A stretch of DNA of 64,000 nt from Hymenobacter metallilatus. Its GTDB lineage: Bacteria; Bacteroidota; Bacteroidia; Cytophagales; Hymenobacteraceae. Below the pieces are notes generated by a model that saw only the letters and a list, made by a program, of their open reading frames with translations, was not told the origin of the DNA and searched no databases. The first letter of the stretch is position 1, and each line of letters starts with the position of its first letter. A program made the translations under genes and the position numbers. The stretch lies in assembly GCF_003944705.1 (NCBI RefSeq), contig NZ_RWIS01000003.1, forward strand, positions 248,001 to 312,000. The letters run 5' to 3'. Below, one piece after another: positions 62,376 to 64,000 of the stretch.

Positions 62376-62489
62376 TGTAGAAGAAGGAGTCGAACCTCCA
62401 CGGAGTAGTTAGCCGGCCGCCGGACCAGTTTTTCCCGAATCTCCACCCCCGAGAGAGGAGGGCGTGTCTGCCAGTTTCACCATTCTACA
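62376..62489 (-). tRNA. Atypical 114-nt tRNA-like gene (class II, Leu-type D-arm, very long variable arm)
   Basis: Read leftward it folds to a complete acceptor stem (TGTAGAA / TTCTACA, plus an eighth C-G pair), a leucine-type D-arm GTGAAACTGGCAGACAC and a normal T-arm GGAGGTTCGACTCCTTC. The anticodon stem CCCTC / GGGGG holds a pyrimidine-only loop CTCTCTC, so the nominal anticodon is CTC (Glu) with a pyrimidine at position 37, both odd for a Leu scaffold. The variable region is about 46 nt, closed by GGAG / CTCC, far beyond the usual ~15. It could be a divergent tRNA, a regulatory tRNA-like RNA or a decayed gene. CCA is not encoded. Confidence 0.6.
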
Positions 62490-62528
62490 GTGTTAAAACA
62501 ATCCGCTGCCGCTTGCGTTGGATTATGA

Positions 62529-62536
62529 CAAATGTA
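62529..62536 (-). promoter_or_regulatory. -7 box upstream of the tRNA-like gene
   Basis: TACATTTG read leftward, a perfect TAnnTTTG, 40 bases before the first base of the tRNA-like gene. The -33 element is weak. Confidence 0.45.
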
Positions 62537-62588
62537 CTAGCCTGATCGAAGTAATAAAATAATTTCAGACATTTGCATTAAAATTTAC

Positions 62589-62607
62589 ATACTTTTTAAA
62601 AAAGTAA
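62589..62607. promoter_or_regulatory. AT-rich near-palindrome before the Lrp-family gene
   Basis: TACTTTTTAAAAAAGTA is nearly self-complementary and lies about 40 bases before the ATG; a candidate site for autoregulation, by analogy with Lrp proteins. Confidence 0.3.
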
Positions 62608-62645
62608 AACTTTCATTGAAATATAGGTAATCAACACCCTGAAAA

Positions 62646-63131
62646 ATGGCTCGTAATTACGAACTTGACGACACCGACCGGAAGATTCTGGCCCTGTTGA
62701 TTGATGATGCGAAAATGCCTTACACCGAAATTGCCCGCAAGGTGCATGTTTCGGGTGGCACAGTACACGTCCGGATGGCTCGGCTGGAGGAACTGGGTAT
62801 TGTGCAGGGCGCAACGCTCAAGATTGATTACCAGAAACTTGGCTATGGTGTACGGGCATTTCTGGGAATCTATCTGCAGAAAAGCTCCGTGTACGAAAGC
62901 GTAGTGACGGCACTGCGGCTGATTCCGGAAGTGGTTAGCATCGACTTCACGACGGGGGCTTACGGTATTTTTGCCCGCCTGATCTGCCGCGACACCAACC
63001 ATCTGCGGGAAGTGCTACACGAACAGATTCAGCTGATCGAGGGTATTGAGCGCACCGAGACTCTCATTTCCTTGGAAGAAGCCTTCAACCGGCCTATTCA
63101 GCTGCAGGAAATAGAGGAGGACGCCAGCTAA
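62646..63131 (+). CDS. Lrp/AsnC-family transcriptional regulator
   Basis: A 161-residue regulator. An N-terminal winged helix-turn-helix (residues about 5-60) is visible: LDDTDRKILALLIDDAKMPYTEIARKVHVSGGTV. The C-terminal RAM domain follows (residues about 68-145, for example YGVRAFLGIYL and VVSIDFTTGAYGIFARL), which binds amino acids and forms octamers. It probably controls amino acid metabolism and its own promoter, which is strongly AT-rich. No target operon is adjacent. The tRNA-like gene is divergent, about 155 bases upstream. Confidence 0.92.
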   Translation: MARNYELDDTDRKILALLIDDAKMPYTEIARKVHVSGGTVHVRMARLEELGIVQGATLKIDYQKLGYGVRAFLGIYLQKSSVYESVVTALRLIPEVVSIDFTTGAYGIFARLICRDTNHLREVLHEQIQLIEGIERTETLISLEEAFNRPIQLQEIEEDAS

Positions 63132-63350
63132 ACCTCCCGCCGGAACAATTTCCGGTTGTATGCCGCTGCTCCAGTCATGGAGTAGCGGCTTCTGTGTTTT
63201 ACGTAGGTCCATGCTTCCTCTGCCGAGAAGAAATTGGCCGGCTCCCAGCCTAAATAGTATTTTTCGGGTGAAGTTGAAGACTGGCTTGGGGGTTGATTCG
63301 TAGAGAGTTATATTTCGTATATCCGTGCAGATACTTTAAACGGCTACTCC

Positions 63351-64000
63351 ATGAGACTCCAGTACACTTTTATCCTGTTGGGGGTGCTGCTGACCCGCAT
63401 GGGCCATGGGCAAAGTTTGCCGGCGGTCTATCTGAACGACCGGGATGAGGCCACCGTGCCTGACAGTGCTACGCACTACCGGATTGTGGACCGCAAAAAT
63501 GAATTATTGGGCACCTATGCCATGCGTGAGTATGCGCTGTCGGGTACGCTGCTGCTAAAAGGCACACTCTCTTCCATTGACCCCCCCGTGCGCAATGGCT
63601 TGCTTACCTGGTACCACCCAACCGGGAGCAAGGCTGCCCAGGTGCACTACCACGACGATGAGGCGGAGGGCCTGTACGTAGGCTGGTACGAAGACGGCCG
63701 CGTAAGCCAGCGTGGTGACTATACCGATGGGCAGCGGGTAGGTCGTTGGATTACTGTTCACCGCAACGGACAGAAACGCTCGGAAGGCCGCTATAACAAC
63801 GGAAGGCCGGTGGGGGAGTGGCGCTACTATTACGATACGGGCGAGCTAAGCGCCATTGAAATGCCTGACCGCCATGGCAAGCCCTTGGCCCTGGCTTTTT
63901 TCAATAAGGATGGCTCTCCGTATATGGGCCGGGTCCGGACGCGGGAGCTACCACACTTTCCGGGAGGAGATGCGGCCCTACTGAACTATGTAGTTCGCAA
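63351..64000 (+). CDS. MORN-repeat protein, probable TonB-like C-terminus (cut by window edge)
   Basis: The frame starts at ATG 63351 and is still open at the right edge (216 residues visible). MRLQYTFILLGVLLTRMGHGQ is a signal peptide. Then come MORN-variant repeats: GLLTWYHPTGSKAAQVHY, GLYVGWYEDGRVSQRGDY and GRWITVHRNGQKRSEGRY. The last visible part, HFPGGDAALLNYVV, is the opening typical of TonB C-terminal domains in Bacteroidota. The whole may be an energy-transducing TonB variant. The C-terminus is not visible. Confidence 0.8.
   Translation, partial: MRLQYTFILLGVLLTRMGHGQSLPAVYLNDRDEATVPDSATHYRIVDRKNELLGTYAMREYALSGTLLLKGTLSSIDPPVRNGLLTWYHPTGSKAAQVHYHDDEAEGLYVGWYEDGRVSQRGDYTDGQRVGRWITVHRNGQKRSEGRYNNGRPVGEWRYYYDTGELSAIEMPDRHGKPLALAFFNKDGSPYMGRVRTRELPHFPGGDAALLNYVVR

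Noticed and set aside
62158-62380. Several 60-70-codon frames on both strands between the asparaginase and the tRNA-like gene
   Set aside because: They overlap each other and a hairpin (AGGCGGCACC/TGCCGCCT), with no family signal.
62376-62489. Reading the tRNA-like gene as tmRNA or tRNA-Sec
   Set aside because: There is no tag-peptide frame and no distant 5' half as in tmRNA, and the anticodon is not TCA as in tRNA-Sec.

Overview
The window reads as a chromosomal segment of a Hymenobacter-like bacterium (Bacteroidota, Cytophagales). It is GC-rich. It carries type IX secretion (T9SS) C-terminal sorting domains, the gliding lipoprotein GldH, a GT117/DUF2723 membrane glycosyltransferase, several Bacteroidota-type promoters (TTTG about 20 nt upstream of TAnnTTTG), few Shine-Dalgarno sequences and many lipoprotein signals. 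No insertion sequence, prophage, CRISPR array or rRNA was seen. The genus assignment is inference from these family signatures.

Layout. 1-13 kb: a partial glycosyltransferase, a T9SS plastocyanin-like protein, the birA/rsfS/ftsH housekeeping block, a LUD protein overlapping an LpxH-like phosphatase, a beta-propeller protein, a T9SS subtilase and a secreted M57 metalloprotease. 13-22 kb: RicT/PSP1, GldH, a cold shock protein, a disordered protein, PAP2, a membrane helix-hairpin-helix protein, DinB and uncharacterised secreted proteins. 22-35 kb: a giant alpha-2-macroglobulin, small secreted or outer-membrane proteins, a ferredoxin/ferredoxin-NADP reductase pair, tRNA-Arg(ACG), a VTT membrane protein, DUF2167 and a cystathionine gamma-synthase-type enzyme. 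35-48 kb: an SGNH hydrolase, then a seven-gene minus-strand cluster that I do not recognise from any described pathway. 48-64 kb: housekeeping and envelope genes (OmpA-type lipoproteins, FBP aldolase, AccD, Nth, radical SAM, gamma-carbonic anhydrase, CNNM/CorC, DsbD, isoaspartyl peptidase), an atypical tRNA-like gene, an Lrp regulator and a partial MORN/TonB-like protein.

The most interesting system is the cluster at 47.5 to 35.9 kb, transcribed right to left: an AMP-forming acyl/aryl ligase, a BtaA-like DUF3419 aminocarboxypropyltransferase, a choline-kinase-like APH phosphotransferase, a UbiA-like membrane protein, a dikinase with rifampicin-phosphotransferase architecture, a GNAT-like protein and an MMPL/RND exporter. 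The first three genes overlap by 4 and 8 bases, so they are probably translationally coupled. Together they look like activation, head-group transfer, phosphorylation, prenyl or lipid transfer, acylation and export of an unknown lipid or small metabolite. The intergenic gaps of this cluster are loaded with dispersed palindromic repeats, which also occur elsewhere in the window; one repeat family has inserted in frame into the alpha-2-macroglobulin gene.
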